NCBI GenBank assembly: GCA_049609325.1
Contig: JBMYYK010000005.1
Location: forward strand, 1-64,000
From: GCA-2733415 sp049609325
Lineage (GTDB): Bacteria; Bacteroidota; Bacteroidia; Flavobacteriales; Flavobacteriaceae
Length of the DNA: 64,000 nucleotides
Direction: 5' to 3'
Shown here one piece after another: positions 63,152 through 64,000 of this stretch. Below the pieces are notes generated by a model. The model did not search any database, was not told the DNA's origin, and was given only the letters and a program-made list of their open reading frames with translations. Positions within the stretch are counted from its first letter, which is position 1. The number at the start of each line of letters is the position of its first letter. A program made the translations under genes and the position numbers.

Positions 63152-64000
63152 TTATAATGTAGTTGGACAAACAAAATCGGTAAGTTTTATATCTGTTTTT
63201 TTGATAGCGCCAAAACCACCTTTAATATCAGTTAAATTATGTATGCCTCTACTTTTTAAGATGGATGCTGCAATAACCGAACGGTATCCTCCTGCACAAT
63301 GAATGTATACATTGTCATCAGTTTTATACGTTTCTAAATGCTCATTGATTGCACTTAAAGGGGTGTGAATAGCATGTTCTATATGCATAGCATTATACTC
63401 GCCATCTTTTCTTACATCACAAATTTTAGCATCTCCTTTTTCAGCTGCAAATTCATCAGCTGTAATTGAGCGTAACGTGTCTATGTCTTTACCATCAGAT
63501 TTCCAAGATTCAAATCCGCCTTTTAAATACCCAATGGTATTGTCAAAACCTACACGAGATAAACGTGTGATGACTTCGGTTTCTCTGCCTTCCGGCGCTA
63601 CTAATAAAATAGGTTGTTCTACATCGCATATTAAGGCACCAACCCAAGGAGCAAATCCGCCATCAATTCCAATAAATATAGATTTAGGAATATGACCTAA
63701 TACAAAATCATTTTGATGACGCACATCTAAAATTAATGCACCGGTATCATTCGCTTTGGTTTCAAATTCGGTAGGAGTTAAACCTTGAGTTCCACGCTCA
63801 ATAACTGCATCAATGTCATCATACCCTTCTTTGTTCATTTTTACATTTGCAGGGAAGTATTTTGGTGCTGGCATTAACCCATCTGTAACTTCATTAATAA
63901 ACTCATCTTTGGTCATGTCTGCACGTAGGGCGTAATTGGTGTTTTTTTGATCACCAATAGTACCTACAGTTTCTTTGCTCATGTTTTTTCCACAAGCTGA
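63152..64000 (-). CDS. MBL-fold hydrolase with two rhodanese domains (persulfide dioxygenase type), 5' end outside window
   Basis: The visible 282 residues hold two rhodanese domains: LDVRHQNDFVLGHIP (first, no Cys in its loop, VAPEGRE instead) and DVRKDGEYNAMHI with catalytic YIHCAGGYRS. The frame stays open to the window edge (SACGKN before the ATG at 63982), and SACGKNMSKETV is a block I recognise from the end of the MBL domain in longer proteins of about 470 residues. So the ATG is internal and the true start lies outside. Such enzymes oxidise persulfides. Confidence 0.88.
   Translation of the reverse strand, partial: SACGKNMSKETVGTIGDQKNTNYALRADMTKDEFINEVTDGLMPAPKYFPANVKMNKEGYDDIDAVIERGTQGLTPTEFETKANDTGALILDVRHQNDFVLGHIPKSIFIGIDGGFAPWVGALICDVEQPILLVAPEGRETEVITRLSRVGFDNTIGYLKGGFESWKSDGKDIDTLRSITADEFAAEKGDAKICDVRKDGEYNAMHIEHAIHTPLSAINEHLETYKTDDNVYIHCAGGYRSVIAASILKSRGIHNLTDIKGGFGAIKKTDIKLTDFVCPTTL

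Noticed and set aside
63152..63982. Complete rhodanese protein starting at ATG 63982
   Set aside because: The frame continues upstream to the window edge with the conserved SACGKN block of longer MBL-rhodanese proteins; the ATG is internal.
1..64000. CRISPR arrays, tRNA, rRNA, insertion sequences, prophage and integrases
   Set aside because: No regularly spaced short repeats, cloverleaf-like sequence, transposase motif or integrase gene was seen in the gaps or on either strand.

Overview
The window is a chromosomal segment from a member of Bacteroidota, almost certainly a marine-type Flavobacteriaceae. The evidence is the low G+C content, the flavobacterial promoter boxes (TTG, about 19 bases, TAnnTTTG), weak Shine-Dalgarno sites and several TTG/GTG starts. 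Marker genes agree: gliding lipoprotein GldH, a type IX-secreted (T9SS) protease with a C-terminal sorting domain, OmpA with thrombospondin type 3 repeats, a long-form PurF, and the acpP-fabF-rnc block. I saw no phage, transposase, CRISPR array, tRNA or rRNA. The region reads as stable core genome, with its less ordinary content in the gaps and in a few signalling genes.

Layout. 1-3107 (-) is a secreted subtilisin cut by the window edge. 3341-5029 is a fused double-ATPase peptide transporter subunit. 5083-10652 (-) is one operon: ricT-like, gldH, a class A penicillin-binding protein and a 3-oxoacid CoA-transferase pair. 10653-11147 lies between divergent ricT and recA and holds a terminator and a long hairpin that suggest a small RNA. 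recA is followed by a lipoprotein, an ECF sigma factor and a protein that joins an inner-membrane segment to an outer-membrane barrel. Then come plsC/trpS (back-to-back promoters) and rnc-fabF-acpP (-), purN-rnhA-START protein, a PfkB kinase and purF. A 465-bp gap at 24220-24684 holds two nearly identical tandem copies of a candidate small RNA gene, followed by sodA (-).

25431-34193 holds an AddA-like helicase-nuclease and an AddB-like nuclease, separated by kbl and the major OmpA-type porin. 34196-36863 carries a hydrolase, an acetyltransferase and a MATE exporter. 37421-39898 is a BlaI/BlaR1-type regulatory locus with three tandem operators and two TonB-C-like proteins. 39968-43030 (-) carries an envelope protein, a glycosyltransferase and a flippase/LPG-synthase-like membrane protein. 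43086-45984 is an outer-membrane protein, ruvC, a YfiT-like hydrolase and hemW. 46043-50303 holds two tandem TPR histidine kinases. They are followed by an M13 peptidase, glyS, a very large uncharacterised outer-membrane protein (-), exonuclease III, an OmpA lipoprotein, an aldo/keto reductase and a fatty-acid-hydroxylase family protein. 61593-64000 (-) is a thiol/sulfur cluster: an MBL-rhodanese protein (cut by the window end), rhodanese, HMA protein, thioredoxin and a TPMT-like methyltransferase.

How it fits together. Most genes are housekeeping (recombination and repair, purine and fatty-acid synthesis, aminoacylation, envelope building). The novelty candidates are the duplicated small RNA, the 6S-like hairpin next to recA, the sigma factor with its envelope-spanning partner, and the BlaI-type operator array. 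All functions are inferred from reading sequence and remembered family features; no database search was run.
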